Positions 36,970 to 45,871 of a stretch of 64,000 bases of DNA are shown here, one piece after another. The notes beneath the pieces are model-generated. The model saw only the letters and a program-made list of their open reading frames with translations. It did no database searches and had not been told where the DNA came from. The position numbers and the translations under genes are program-made. The stretch spans positions 17,587 through 81,586 of the forward strand of contig BEHR01000010.1 in NCBI GenBank assembly GCA_002898555.1, given 5' to 3'. The first letter of the stretch is position 1, and each line of letters starts with the position of its first letter. The DNA is from a bacterium HR15 (lineage in GTDB: Bacteria; Armatimonadota; Fimbriimonadia; Fimbriimonadales; GBS-DC).

Positions 36970-37272
36970 CCTGTCCGAGGATACCTGCTGGTGGCTTTGA
37001 TTGAGTTGGGCAAGCCGTTTATTGAGCGCAATCATCAGGCGCGATTTGCGGCGTGCGCCCGCGTTGCGATGCAAGATGCCACGCTTGACTGCCTTGTCAA
37101 TTAGGCTGATGGCGCGTCGCAGGGCAGCGAGCGCACCCTCCCGATCGCCACGCTCCGCCAACTCCTTCACCCGCCGCGTGTAGGTCTTAATCGCCGACTT
37201 GGTGGAACGGTTCCGCAAATAGCGTTCCCTCGATTTGCGCAGTGCCTTCTCTGCCGATTTGGTGTTTGGCAT
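36967..37272 (-). CDS. rpsT: Ribosomal protein bS20
   Basis: The 101-residue basic protein opens MPNTKSAEKALRKSRER and has RRAISLIDKAVKRGILHRN, the bS20 signature. It is somewhat longer than the 87-residue E. coli form owing to a C-terminal tail. AAGGAGGTG lies upstream of the ATG and a GGGGTATAAT promoter at 37312-37303. Its TAG stop comes from a palindromic repeat. Confidence 0.97.
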   Translation of the reverse strand: MPNTKSAEKALRKSRERYLRNRSTKSAIKTYTRRVKELAERGDREGALAALRRAISLIDKAVKRGILHRNAGARRKSRLMIALNKRLAQLNQSHQQVSSDR

Positions 37273-37302
37273 CGGTTTTCACCTCCTTCGGATTGGTGCT
37301 GA

Positions 37303-37312
37303 ATTATACCCC
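37303..37312 (-). promoter_or_regulatory. Extended -10 GGGGTATAAT of rpsT
   Basis: Minus-strand GGGGTATAAT ends about 30 nt upstream of the rpsT start codon. This probably drives the rpsT-ftsE-ftsX-permease run. Confidence 0.55.
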
Positions 37313-37358
37313 CTGCGCATTGCCAAAGGAATGATGGGCAGAGAGATGGGAAGGAGGT

Positions 37359-37384
37359 GGGCAGACACGCAGGTCTGCCCCTAC
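37359..37384. repeat. GGGGCAGAC-type palindrome supplying the dehydrogenase stop codon
   Basis: On the minus strand TAGGGGCAGACCTGCGTGTC then TGCCC. The first TAG is the stop of the gene ending at 37381. The same sequence recurs at 46674 and 58784. Confidence 0.85.
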
Positions 37385-38415
37385 TCGGGGATGAGCATGC
37401 TTTTGACCGCTTGGCGGGTTTCCATTGCGTGGAACGCGGCACGCCACTCCGCCAGCGGGAAGAGGCGCCGCATGGGGGCAAGAGTCAGTTTGCCCGTGCG
37501 CATCAAGGTCAGCACGCGCTCCCATGTGCCCCAGGTATGACTAAAGGAGCCTTGCAAGCGTACATTTTTACCCACCAACGGGTCGAGGCTGAAACCCAGT
37601 GGCTCGGGCCCCCAGCCGACTTTGGTAATCTGTCCATCGGGGCGCACGACCTGCAAGCATGGCTCCAACACTGCCGAACTGCCCACCGCATCGATCACCA
37701 GATCCGCTCCCAAGCCATCGCTCGCACGCCGCACGAACCCCTCCACATCATCCCGATCGGCACAGAGGATCGGTGCTGCGCCGACCGATTCGGCAATGCG
37801 TAATCGCTCCCCATCCGTGCTGAGCGCGACCAGTATCACCATGCGGGGTGAGAACAGCTTCGCCATCTGCAGACAGAGCAGCCCGATGGGACCGCTGCCA
37901 AACACCACGATGAGGTCGCCGGGCTTGGGGCACGATAGCTCGATCACGGCATGCGCTGCCACGCAGCACGGCTCGGTCATCGCGCCCTCTTCGAAGGTGA
38001 GGTCATCGGGCAGACGATGCAGCACACGCGCGGGCGCACGCACATAACGCGCCATCGCGCCGTGGGTGCCGTAGCCGAAGCCAAGCCGTTGCGGGCAGAG
38101 GTTGTAGCGTCCTGTGCGGCAATAGGCACACTGCCCGCAGATGAAGGCTGCCGTCTCACACACCACGCGATCGCCCACCTGCCAGCCCTCGACACCTTCG
38201 CCTATCGCCTCGATCACGCCCGCGAACTCGTGTCCCAGCACCACCGGGTAGTTCACTTTCCATGAATGCGTGCCGTGATACTGATGCAGGTCTGAACCGC
38301 ACACGCCGACTGCCCGTACGCGGATAAGCACCTCGCCGGCGCGGGGCGCAGGCTCCGCAATCTCACGCAGCTCCACACTGCACGGCTCCGGTGCGTAGTT
38401 GACGACCGCTTTCAT
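37381..38415 (-). CDS. Zinc-dependent medium-chain alcohol/polyol dehydrogenase
   Basis: The 344-residue MDR enzyme has the catalytic zinc site (VGVCGSDLHQYHG and LGHEFAGVIEAIGEGV), four structural-zinc cysteines (CGQCAYCRTGRYNLC) and nucleotide-binding VVFGSGPIGLLCLQMAKL. It resembles sorbitol/threonine dehydrogenases. The start overlaps the stop of the upstream isomerase by 4 bp (ATGA), so the two probably work on one sugar or polyol. Confidence 0.9.
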   Translation of the reverse strand: MKAVVNYAPEPCSVELREIAEPAPRAGEVLIRVRAVGVCGSDLHQYHGTHSWKVNYPVVLGHEFAGVIEAIGEGVEGWQVGDRVVCETAAFICGQCAYCRTGRYNLCPQRLGFGYGTHGAMARYVRAPARVLHRLPDDLTFEEGAMTEPCCVAAHAVIELSCPKPGDLIVVFGSGPIGLLCLQMAKLFSPRMVILVALSTDGERLRIAESVGAAPILCADRDDVEGFVRRASDGLGADLVIDAVGSSAVLEPCLQVVRPDGQITKVGWGPEPLGFSLDPLVGKNVRLQGSFSHTWGTWERVLTLMRTGKLTLAPMRRLFPLAEWRAAFHAMETRQAVKSMLIPE

Positions 38416-39200
38416 GACATGTGTGCCTTCAGGAACTGCGCCGCTTTGGGCAGCTCCAGCAGCGGGTCGCCGGCGATCCCACACTCCAGCGCCATGTAGC
38501 CTGTGTAGCCAATCGCTTTCAGCGCGGCGAACCCGCTTTTGAAGTCGGTGTGTCCCTGCCCGGGCAGCAAGCGGTTGCTATCGGCAAGATGCACATGGGC
38601 AATCCATTGTCCCGCGTGGCGAATCGCCGCTGGGATGTCCGCCTCCTCGATGGACATATGGAAGAAGTCTGCCATGATTTTCAAATGGGGATGGGCAACC
38701 TTCTCGCACACGGCGACCGCTTGCTCCAGCCGACGGATGAAGTGTGTCTCATAGCGGTTAAGCGGTTCCAGCAGTAGGAATGTGCCCGCCTTCTCCGCTG
38801 TTCGTGCCAGTTCGTCCAACAGCAAACACAGGAGATCAAACTCCAGCTGTTCGGGGCTGGCAAGCGGGCGCAGGTCGGGGATACGCGGCCCCCCAAAAAT
38901 CGGCACGAAAATCAACCCCACGGCGCCTATATCGGCTGCCACATAGAGCAGCTCTTTGATGTCTTCGCAGGCGCGCTCGCGTTCGCGTGGGTCAGCGTCC
39001 AGAGGGCTGCCGCGAAACCCTGCACACACGGTGCTGGCGCGGACGGGGCTGTTTTTCAGCGCACTCTGCACCTCAGGCAGACGCTCTTTCAGCCCGCCGC
39101 CCCAGAACTCGATGCCCTCATAGCCCCATGCATGTAACCGTTCCAAGCGCTCGGGCAAACTGTTGCCCGGCACCAATCCTTCCTGACATGCCAATTTCAT
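38412..39200 (-). CDS. Sugar phosphate isomerase/epimerase (xylose isomerase-like TIM barrel)
   Basis: The 262-residue AP_endonuc_2-type barrel has metal-binding residues in LLLEPLNRYET, IMADFFHMSIEE, IAHVHLADSNR and YMALECGI. Such proteins isomerise or epimerise ketoses and inososes. It is translationally coupled to the following dehydrogenase. The AGGAATCC... region upstream holds a MITE-like element at 39260. Confidence 0.88.
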   Translation of the reverse strand: MKLACQEGLVPGNSLPERLERLHAWGYEGIEFWGGGLKERLPEVQSALKNSPVRASTVCAGFRGSPLDADPRERERACEDIKELLYVAADIGAVGLIFVPIFGGPRIPDLRPLASPEQLEFDLLCLLLDELARTAEKAGTFLLLEPLNRYETHFIRRLEQAVAVCEKVAHPHLKIMADFFHMSIEEADIPAAIRHAGQWIAHVHLADSNRLLPGQGHTDFKSGFAALKAIGYTGYMALECGIAGDPLLELPKAAQFLKAHMS

Positions 39201-39259
39201 CGCGCTTATGTCCTTCGCGGTCTACGAGGGGAATCCTGCTGTGCGTTTGTTCGAGGCTT

Positions 39260-39366
39260 GAGGGTGTTCGAAAATTCTGCCCAGCGTTGGGAAGGCGCGC
39301 CTCCAGGGCGTCTATAGGCGCGCCCCTGTGTGCGCCCTATTCCCGCCCGATTTTTCGAACAGCCTC
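39260..39366. mobile_element. MITE-like element, second copy (107 bp)
   Basis: The left end GAGGGTGTTCGAAAATTC (39260-39277) and the reverse complement of the right end, GAGGCTGTTCGAAAAATC (39349-39366), match at 16 of 18 positions, like the ends of the element at 50577. No target duplication is visible. The interior contains GGCGCGCC-rich inverted repeats and no gene. Confidence 0.6.
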
Positions 39367-39374
39367 TCAAGGGG

Positions 39375-39403
39375 TTGTATTGAGAAGCAGGTTGGGGTAT
39401 AAT
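39375..39403 (+). promoter_or_regulatory. Promoter of the Kef-type antiporter, TTGTAT-17 bp-TATAAT
   Basis: The -10 box is preceded by GGGG. The leader to the ATG at 39490 is about 80 nt and contains a GC-rich hairpin. The promoter begins 8 bp past the MITE-like element. Confidence 0.6.
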
Positions 39404-39436
39404 AGAGATGCCTTTATCCTCCCCTAACACGCCACA

Positions 39437-39472
39437 CCCCTCCCCCTTCTGCCAAAGCCCGAGGGGGAGGGG
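39437..39472 (+). promoter_or_regulatory. CCCCTCCCCC/GGGGGAGGGG hairpin in the Kef leader
   Basis: A perfect 10-bp stem with a 16-nt loop is followed by TAAAATTTT, 17 nt before the start codon. It may be a weak intrinsic terminator or simply a dispersed repeat. Confidence 0.45.
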
Positions 39473-39489
39473 GTAAAATTTTCGCAGAC

Positions 39490-41202
39490 ATGGCACATTT
39501 AACAGCATCCCTCGTAGAGACGATCCTGCTGGTGATCGGCGTCAGCATTCTGGTGGTGGCGCTATTTCAGCGTTTGCGCATTCCCGCTGTGGTGGGGTTC
39601 ATTCTGACGGGCGTGCTGATTGGTCCGCACGGGTTGGGCTGGGTCAAAGAGGCGGAGACCATCCAGTTGCTGGCGGAGATAGGCGTGGTGCTGTTGCTCT
39701 TTTCACTGGGCATCGAGTTTTCAACCGAGCGGCTGCTGCAATTGCGCCATTATGTGCTGCGGGCAGGGTTAGCGCAGGTGTTGGGTACGGTCGCGCTCTG
39801 CATGTTCGGCGCGTTGTTGCTGGGCTATTCGCTGGCGCAGGCAGTTGCACTGGGCATGATTATCAGCTTGAGCAGCACCGCGGTTGGGGTCAAGCTGCTC
39901 AAGCAGCGCGAGGAGCTGGACAGCACGCATGGGCGAATGGCGCTGGGCGTGCTACTGCTGCAAGATGTAATGGCGCCGCTCTTTATGGCGATATTGCCCT
40001 TTTTGGCACAGGCAAGCGCGCTTAGCCCCATGGCGGTTGCGGGGCGCATTGCACTGACCATGCTCAGTATGGTAGCGGTCTATTTCGTGGCGCGAGGGTT
40101 GGTACCACTCACACTGCGCTGGTTGATGGCATCCGATGCACGCGAAGTGCCCGTGCTCGGTTCACTGTTTATTGCCCTGTTGATGGGCTTCATCACGCAG
40201 CGGCTCGGACTATCGCCCGCCTTAGGCGCGTTTGTCGCGGGTATCATTATCTCCGAAACGCCCTACAGCCACCAGATTACTGCCAACATCGCGCCTTTCC
40301 GCGATAGCTTCCTCGCCCTCTTTTTCATCTCGGTGGGGTTGCTGGTGAACTTTACCCATCTGCTCAATGCATGGTGGCAGGTGTTGACTTGGACCCTGCT
40401 ACTGATGGTGTTGAAGTGGGCGATTGTGGTGGGTGTGGCGTATCTCTCGCGCCGCCCACTGCGTGTGGGGCTTATCGCGGGCGCGGTGCTTTTGAATATC
40501 GGTGAGTTCTCCTTCGTGCTGATGGGGCAGGCGCGTGGCTTGCTGCCCGATGACCTGTTGCAAGGGTTAGTGGCGGGTACCTCGCTGAGCATCTTGCTGA
40601 CACCTCTCCTGTTGGCAGCCACCTATCGGCTCACCTTGTATGCCACTGGACACTTCGAGATGATTGAGCGCATCGGGCAACATCTCCACCCGACACTGCG
40701 CGACCATGTGATTATTGTGGGTTATGGGCTGAACGGGCGCAATTTAGCCCATGTGCTGCGCGAACTGGATGTGCCCTTCGTGGTGGTGGAGTTGAACGGC
40801 GCGCTGGTACGCGAGGCACAGAAGCAGGACATCCCCGTGGTCTATGGGGATGCAGCAAACCCGGAAATTCTAAAAGCGGCCGGCATCCAGCATGCGCGCG
40901 CCGTCGTGCTGGCAATGTCGGACCCTATCAGCACGCGCTACACCGTGCGTACCGCACGCGAGCTGAACCCGACCGTCTATGTGGTCGCGCGCACGCGCTA
41001 TCTGGCAGAGATCGAGCCCCTCTACGCCGCGGGCGCTACCGATGTGATTCCTGAAGAGTTCGAGGCGTTCGTGGAGATTGCCGACCGCGTGCTGCAGATA
41101 CTCAGTGTCGACGAGGAGATGCGCCAGCGGATTATTCATGCCTGCCGCGCCCGCCATTATAAGATGCTGCAGGAAACTCGCGAGGGCATTTTTGCGAATT
41201 AA
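39490..41202 (+). CDS. CPA2 cation:proton antiporter with TrkA-N domain (Kef-type)
   Basis: The 570-residue protein has about twelve membrane helices (residues 10-390; marks: IPAVVGFILTGVLIGPHGLG, LGAFVAGIIISETPYSHQI) followed by an NAD-binding RCK domain (VIIVGYGLNGRNLAHVLREL, about 408-525). KefB/KefC-like systems exchange potassium for protons and are gated by nucleotide or glutathione adducts. The C-terminal extension is short. It heads a cluster with a Usp protein and a second TrkA-N protein. Confidence 0.9.
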   Translation: MAHLTASLVETILLVIGVSILVVALFQRLRIPAVVGFILTGVLIGPHGLGWVKEAETIQLLAEIGVVLLLFSLGIEFSTERLLQLRHYVLRAGLAQVLGTVALCMFGALLLGYSLAQAVALGMIISLSSTAVGVKLLKQREELDSTHGRMALGVLLLQDVMAPLFMAILPFLAQASALSPMAVAGRIALTMLSMVAVYFVARGLVPLTLRWLMASDAREVPVLGSLFIALLMGFITQRLGLSPALGAFVAGIIISETPYSHQITANIAPFRDSFLALFFISVGLLVNFTHLLNAWWQVLTWTLLLMVLKWAIVVGVAYLSRRPLRVGLIAGAVLLNIGEFSFVLMGQARGLLPDDLLQGLVAGTSLSILLTPLLLAATYRLTLYATGHFEMIERIGQHLHPTLRDHVIIVGYGLNGRNLAHVLRELDVPFVVVELNGALVREAQKQDIPVVYGDAANPEILKAAGIQHARAVVLAMSDPISTRYTVRTARELNPTVYVVARTRYLAEIEPLYAAGATDVIPEEFEAFVEIADRVLQILSVDEEMRQRIIHACRARHYKMLQETREGIFAN

Positions 41203-41340
41203 GCATCATCCAGCTCGCTGCCTCCTTGAGGCCCCTCACCTTCGCTTCGGAAGGATGGAGAAGGCGACTCGGAATGGGAATGCGCTGAGTACCCCAGAGA
41301 TACAATTTCGCACGATGCGTCATGCCCCTCCTATTTGGGT

Positions 41341-41346
41341 TATAAT
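41341..41346 (+). promoter_or_regulatory. -10 box TATAAT of the usp gene
   Basis: TATAAT lies 46 nt upstream of the ATG at 41393, indicating a separate promoter from the Kef gene. Confidence 0.45.
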
Positions 41347-41392
41347 TAACGCCGTACAGGGTGGGGTTCCCCCTCGCCCCCAAAGAGAGACG

Positions 41393-41881
41393 ATGGTGTT
41401 CCGAATCTTTCGGCGCGGCAAGTCTGAACCGACGGAGCAGAGCGAGGTACTCCCTGCGCATCTGCTCGTACCCTTTAGCAACACCCCGGAAGATCGCGAA
41501 GTGCTTCAGTTCGCCTGCGAATTCGCCAACGCGTTTCAGGCGAAGCTTACCACCCTCTGCCTTGTGGAAGTGCCTCGCTCGATCAGCTTGCAAGACTGCC
41601 CTAAAACTCGCTTGGAGGAGGGTGAGCAGTTGGCTCATATCGCGCACGAAATCGCACAGCAGATGGGCTGCCTCCGCTTCGAAACCATGGTGAGACCCGC
41701 TTATCACTGCGGGCATGCCATCGTCGAAACGGTACAATCACTCCAAGCAGACATGGTATTGATGGCAGTGCGCTATCGGCGACGCCTGGGGCTACAAACG
41801 CTCGATGACACGGTGGAGACGGTGCTACGCCGTGCCCCATGTTATGTGTGGCTCTATGGCGTACCCGAACAGGAAAAGTGA
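41393..41881 (+). CDS. Universal stress protein A-like protein
   Basis: The 162-residue protein has the UspA alpha/beta pattern (HLLVPFSNTPEDREVLQFAC, then VETVQSLQADMVLMAV) and ends in a Usp-like strand (APCYVWLYG). The ATP-binding G-2x-G-9x-G-S/T loop is not present; that place reads RYRRRLGLQTLDDTVETV, so it is probably non-ATP-binding. Usp domains commonly associate with potassium antiporters, as here. The ATG at 41393 has only a weak AGAGAG upstream. Confidence 0.75.
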   Translation: MVFRIFRRGKSEPTEQSEVLPAHLLVPFSNTPEDREVLQFACEFANAFQAKLTTLCLVEVPRSISLQDCPKTRLEEGEQLAHIAHEIAQQMGCLRFETMVRPAYHCGHAIVETVQSLQADMVLMAVRYRRRLGLQTLDDTVETVLRRAPCYVWLYGVPEQEK

Positions 41882-41927
41882 GACGCAACGACGGGCATAA
41901 CGCTCTACCGAATGAGGAGAAAGAACC

Positions 41928-42392
41928 ATGCGTATCGTGATTATGGGTTGTGGACGAACGGGTTCCATCCTTGCCCTGCTGATGAGTCAGGCGGGGCATC
42001 AGGTAACCATCATCGAACGGTCACAGGATGCACTTCTGCGACTGGGTAAGCACCATAACTGCCACATCGTGCTGGGTGATGGACTGGATGAGGACACCCT
42101 GCGCCGGGCGGAGGTGAACAAGGCAGACGCCTTCATCGCTTGCACCCAAGGGGACAACACGAACTTGATGGTTGCCCAGATGGTGCGCGAGCTGTTCGGT
42201 GTGCAGCGCGTGGCGGCAAAAGTGAACGACCCCGTGCGCGCCGAAGCCTATCGGCAGTACGGCATCTTCACCTTAACCTCAGGCTCACTGCTTGCGGGCT
42301 ACCTGCGCGACTGGTTGCTGGGGCAACCCGCACGCAATATTGAGGAGTATAACCAATTTTATCCCGAATTGCAGGTGCTGCTACAGGATTAG
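41928..42392 (+). CDS. TrkA-N (RCK) potassium-uptake regulatory protein
   Basis: The 154-residue protein has the NAD-binding motif MGCGRTGSILALLMSQAGH, the acidic residue ending strand 2 (IIER), and DGLDEDTLRRAEV. It is a single RCK domain without a full TrkA-C domain, half the length of classical TrkA, as in KtrA-type subunits. No TrkH/KtrB pore gene is visible. TGAGGAG lies before the ATG. Confidence 0.88.
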   Translation: MRIVIMGCGRTGSILALLMSQAGHQVTIIERSQDALLRLGKHHNCHIVLGDGLDEDTLRRAEVNKADAFIACTQGDNTNLMVAQMVRELFGVQRVAAKVNDPVRAEAYRQYGIFTLTSGSLLAGYLRDWLLGQPARNIEEYNQFYPELQVLLQD

Positions 42393-42448
42393 ACAGAGGG
42401 CAGTTCGATGTGCCTGCTGCCCCTGTTCACAAGCGAGCTGCCTGGCTA

Positions 42449-43126
42449 TTATCCGCTGTGTGCGACTCGCTCATAATAGAGTTCCAACACGCGCTGCAGG
42501 GTCTGCTCTTTAGTCAGATGCTCGTTTTCGATGCGGACGGCGTCTTCCGCCTGGCGCAGGGGCGAATCGGGGCGTGTGCTGTCTCGCTCATCGCGTTCGC
42601 GGATTTCGCGCAGCACCTCCTCCAGAGTCAGCTCGATGCCCTGCTCACGCAGTTGTGCCTGACGACGGCGGGCACGCTCTTCCGGCGAGGCGGTGAGAAA
42701 AATCTTTAGCACGGCTTCCGGAAACACCACCGTGGTGGTGTCGCGCCCCTCCGCCACCAGCCCGTGCACCTGCTGGGCAATCTCGCGCTGTTTGGCGACC
42801 AACGCGCGGCGCACCCCTGAATAGACCGAGATTCGCGAGGCGAGCCGCCCGATGTCGGGATGGCGAATGGTGTCCGACACATCCTCCCCATTCAGCAACA
42901 CGCGCTGCTCACTGTCCACACGCCGAAACTGAATTTGCATCGCTTCAGCCAGGCGCGTCAGGGCACGCTCATCCGCTGGATCGATCCCCTTCTGCTGCGC
43001 CAGCAGAGCAAGTGCGCGGTACATCGCCCCTGTGTCCAGATAAACGAAACCGAGGGCATTTGCCAACTGGCGCGCTAAAGTGCTTTTACCCGACCCGGCA
43101 GGGCCATCAATCGCAATTACTATCAT
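42449..43126 (-). CDS. cmk: Cytidylate kinase
   Basis: The 225-residue protein has P-loop IAIDGPAGSGKSTLAR, GFVYLDTGAMYRALAL and the lid RDTTTVVFPEA. It phosphorylates CMP and dCMP. The start overlaps the stop of parB by 4 bp. Confidence 0.96.
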   Translation of the reverse strand: MIVIAIDGPAGSGKSTLARQLANALGFVYLDTGAMYRALALLAQQKGIDPADERALTRLAEAMQIQFRRVDSEQRVLLNGEDVSDTIRHPDIGRLASRISVYSGVRRALVAKQREIAQQVHGLVAEGRDTTTVVFPEAVLKIFLTASPEERARRRQAQLREQGIELTLEEVLREIRERDERDSTRPDSPLRQAEDAVRIENEHLTKEQTLQRVLELYYERVAHSG

Positions 43127-43971
43127 TCCAGTGCCACTCGGATGGCTTGCAACTGTTCCGCAATCACCTCCAGCAACTCTTCCAGTTCCTGCTCCAGAGG
43201 CGTCAGGTGGCTTGGGTGCAGCGATTCGATGTCCAGCCCCTCCAGATAGCGTCGGAACTGGCGCACCTGCAGGGCAGGCCCTGTAAGGGGCGGCGTTTTC
43301 TGAAGCACCTCTTCGGCAGGTCGCTCCAGAATCTCCTCGGCGCGTTCCGGTGCTTCGCGCAGGGTGCGCACCAGCGCCGCGGTCTCGTCGCTGGTCAGCT
43401 CCTCCTCACGAATCTTGGTGGCGACGCGCGTCTGCAGCTCAGGGTCTTCCAACTCCATCAGGCTGCGGGTGTGGCTCACGGTGATGCTGCCTGCAGGCGG
43501 GCGACCACTGGTGGCGATAACCTGTTCACCAATCTCTTCGGGCAGCTCCAACAGCCCCAGCCAGATGGTAATGGTGCGTTCACTTAGCCCAAGCATCTGC
43601 GCCAACTCGCGATTGCTCAGTCGTCGCTGCTCCTTGAGCAATTTGAGCGCGCGCGCTTTGTCGATAGGCGCGAGGTCTTCGCGCTGCAGGTTCTCGGTCA
43701 GCTGCTCCAAAGTAGCGGTTTCGTGGTCAATCGCTTTGATGATACAGGGAATTTCATGCAGTCCCGCCATCATCGCAGCGCGCCAACGTCTCTCCCCCGT
43801 CACAATCTGATAGGTCTGACCATCGGGTAGTGGACGCACGGTGATGGGATTCAGCACACCATAGCGACGAATGCTTTCGGCAAGCCCATGCAATTGCTCC
43901 TCGTCGTAGCCCCGACGGGGCTGATCGGGATCCTCCACGATCTGGTCTAACGGTATCAGGATGACCTCCAT
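43123..43971 (-). CDS. parB: ParB/Spo0J-family chromosome partition or nucleoid-occlusion protein
   Basis: The 282-residue protein has ParB box I (EDPDQPRRGYDEEQLHGLAE), the CTPase motif GERRWRAAMMAG, and a KorB-type helix-turn-helix (LSNRELAQMLGLSERTITIW). The C-terminal dimerisation end is Leu/Glu-rich. No parA is adjacent; the partner is cmk. It may therefore be the chromosomal ParB or a Noc-type paralogue. GAGGAGG precedes the ATG. Confidence 0.88.
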   Translation of the reverse strand: MEVILIPLDQIVEDPDQPRRGYDEEQLHGLAESIRRYGVLNPITVRPLPDGQTYQIVTGERRWRAAMMAGLHEIPCIIKAIDHETATLEQLTENLQREDLAPIDKARALKLLKEQRRLSNRELAQMLGLSERTITIWLGLLELPEEIGEQVIATSGRPPAGSITVSHTRSLMELEDPELQTRVATKIREEELTSDETAALVRTLREAPERAEEILERPAEEVLQKTPPLTGPALQVRQFRRYLEGLDIESLHPSHLTPLEQELEELLEVIAEQLQAIRVALE

Positions 43972-44043
43972 ATCTTGCGCCTCCTCACTCTAAAGGATAC
44001 CCCGCCCCACTACTTAATCCTCCCACGCACGCGCGGAAGGCAC

Positions 44044-44105
44044 AGACGCCGCGTTTGGCAACACCCCTCTCCCTCTGGGAGAGGGGCTGGGGGTGAGGGC
44101 AAATC
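44044..44105 (+). repeat. CCCCTCTCCCTC hairpin repeat upstream of ribE
   Basis: The stretch GACGCCGCGTTTGGCAACAC followed by CCCTCTCCCTCTGGGAGAGG is about 85% identical to the interior of the MITE-like element at 50577 (reverse complement). Confidence 0.7.
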
Positions 44106-44195
44106 GGGAGAGGAGACGGGGGTGAGGGCATTTGGCTCCCCCCTTTTGGGTACACTAAGGGGAGATCTGCAGGGGGTTTAAAAAAAGCGAAACCC

Positions 44196-44777
44196 ATGTT
44201 TACAGGGCTGATTGAGGCGGTTGGGCGGGTCATTGCTTTGGAGCCGCTGCCAGAGGGCGGTGCGCAATTGACCCTCGAAGCGTTTCCGATGGAGGTCGGT
44301 GAGAGCCTTGCTGTCAATGGTGTCTGCCTCACCGTGCAGCATGCGGAGGGCAACCGCCTGCGCTTCGATTTGGTACCCGAAACCCTGCGTCGCACGAATC
44401 TCGGCGACTTGCGCGAGGGCAGCCTCGTCAATCTGGAGCGACCGCTGACCCCACAGAGCCGGATCGGCGGGCACTTCGTACAGGGACATGTCGACACGAC
44501 TGCCCGCCTCGTCGAGACCCGTCCAGAGGGAAACGCCTATGTGCTGCGTTTGCAACTACAAGAACCCTTCTATATGCGCTATATCGCGCCCAAAGGCTCC
44601 ATCGCGGTGGACGGTATCAGCCTAACCGTCGTGGAAGTGGGCGAGGACTGGTTCACCGTCTGGATTGTGCCGCACACATGGCAAGCTACCAATCTGTCCA
44701 CGCGCCGAATCGGCGACCGCCTGAATATTGAGACCGACATTCTGGCGCGTTATGTGGAGCGACTGCTGTCGAGGTAG
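44196..44777 (+). CDS. ribE: Riboflavin synthase, alpha subunit
   Basis: The 193-residue protein has two lumazine-binding repeats, the first starting MFTGLIEAVGRV and the second GGHFVQGHVDTTARL, with the conserved SLAVNGVCLT and SIAVDGISLT. It makes riboflavin from two lumazine molecules. No other rib genes are adjacent; ribF is at 54503. No FMN riboswitch is seen upstream. Its 3' end overlaps the converging glycosyltransferase by 28 bp. Confidence 0.95.
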   Translation: MFTGLIEAVGRVIALEPLPEGGAQLTLEAFPMEVGESLAVNGVCLTVQHAEGNRLRFDLVPETLRRTNLGDLREGSLVNLERPLTPQSRIGGHFVQGHVDTTARLVETRPEGNAYVLRLQLQEPFYMRYIAPKGSIAVDGISLTVVEVGEDWFTVWIVPHTWQATNLSTRRIGDRLNIETDILARYVERLLSR

Positions 44778-45871
44778 ACCTGCCAGGTTTTTTGCGCCGT
44801 TTGTTGCCAGTTGAACTGTTGGGCGCGCTGCAGGGCGCGCTGGCGTATCCCCGCCCGATAGGAGTCGTTCTGGAGCAAGATAAGGATGGCGTGCGCCCAC
44901 TGTGCCGGCTGGTCAGGGGGCAACAAGAGACCGCCCGACCCGACCACTTCGGGCAATGCCCCCCCGTTTGAGGCAATCACGGGCGTTCCACACGCCATCG
45001 CTTCCAACGGTGGCAGCCCGAACCCCTCATAAAAAGAGGGGTACAGCAGCGCCTCAGCGGCATTATAGAGCCAGACCAGATGTTCGTCGGGCACATAACC
45101 CGTTTCGATGAGCCAGTTGCCCTGCACGAGCGTGTGCTTCGCCCATTCCAGCTCGCGTTTCGCCCAGCCCATTTTGCCTGTCAGCACCAGTTTCAGCGGC
45201 AGCCCCGACCACTCTCGCGCATAGGCGACCGCCTGAATCGCCAACAACCAGTTCTTGCGTGGCTGCAACACGCCGACTGCCAGCAAAAAAGGCGGCTCGA
45301 TGCCGTAATGCTGGCGCACCCATGCCTGCGCCTGCACAGGTTCCATCGGATAGAAGCCCTCCGGCAAACCGTTCGGGGTGGCAACCACTTTCTCAGGCGG
45401 TAGGTGCAACAGTCGAATGATGTCGCGCCGCGAGGTCTCCGACACGGTCAGCACACGCGCCGCACGCCGACACGACGCGGGAATCGTCAGGCGCAGCAGC
45501 AAACGGTCTTTGAACGGGAACCAGCGCGGGTTAATGAGAAACGAGACATCGTGAATCGTGGTGACCACAGGGATGCGAAACAGGGGCGAGACCGTGTATT
45601 GCGTGTGGGCGAGGTGGCAGCGATGTGCCTCTGCCGCGCGCGGGAACCGCCACAAGCTCCACCATCGCTCGCTACGGGCGGGCAACACCAGGGGTTCATA
45701 CAGGGGCGATTCGGGCAGCATGCTGGGCGGGATCGGGCGTGTGCTGAACAGCACGAGGCGATGTTCGTCGGGATCAAGCATCGTTGCGAAGGCTTTGAGC
45801 AGCCCACGCCAGTAGGTGCGGTCGCCTGTATATGCGCCGGTCAGCAGTCGCGCGTCGATGGCGACCCTCAT
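44750..45871 (-). CDS. Glycosyltransferase family 4 protein
   Basis: The 373-residue GT-B enzyme has the donor-binding motif [20 protein letters not shown] with the E-x7-E pair, an N-terminal [17 protein letters not shown], and [12 protein letters not shown]. It probably adds a hexose to a surface polysaccharide. The start overlaps the rsmG stop by 4 bp (ATGA). Confidence 0.92.
   Translation of the reverse strand: MRVAIDARLLTGAYTGDRTYWRGLLKAFATMLDPDEHRLVLFSTRPIPPSMLPESPLYEPLVLPARSERWWSLWRFPRAAEAHRCHLAHTQYTVSPLFRIPVVTTIHDVSFLINPRWFPFKDRLLLRLTIPASCRRAARVLTVSETSRRDIIRLLHLPPEKVVATPNGLPEGFYPMEPVQAQAWVRQHYGIEPPFLLAVGVLQPRKNWLLAIQAVAYAREWSGLPLKLVLTGKMGWAKRELEWAKHTLVQGNWLIETGYVPDEHLVWLYNAAEALLYPSFYEGFGLPPLEAMACGTPVIASNGGALPEVVGSGGLLLPPDQPAQWAHAILILLQNDSYRAGIRQRALQRAQQFNWQQTAQKTWQVYLDSSRST

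Noticed and set aside
44105..44195. FMN riboswitch before ribE
   Set aside because: The conserved RFN-element segments are absent.
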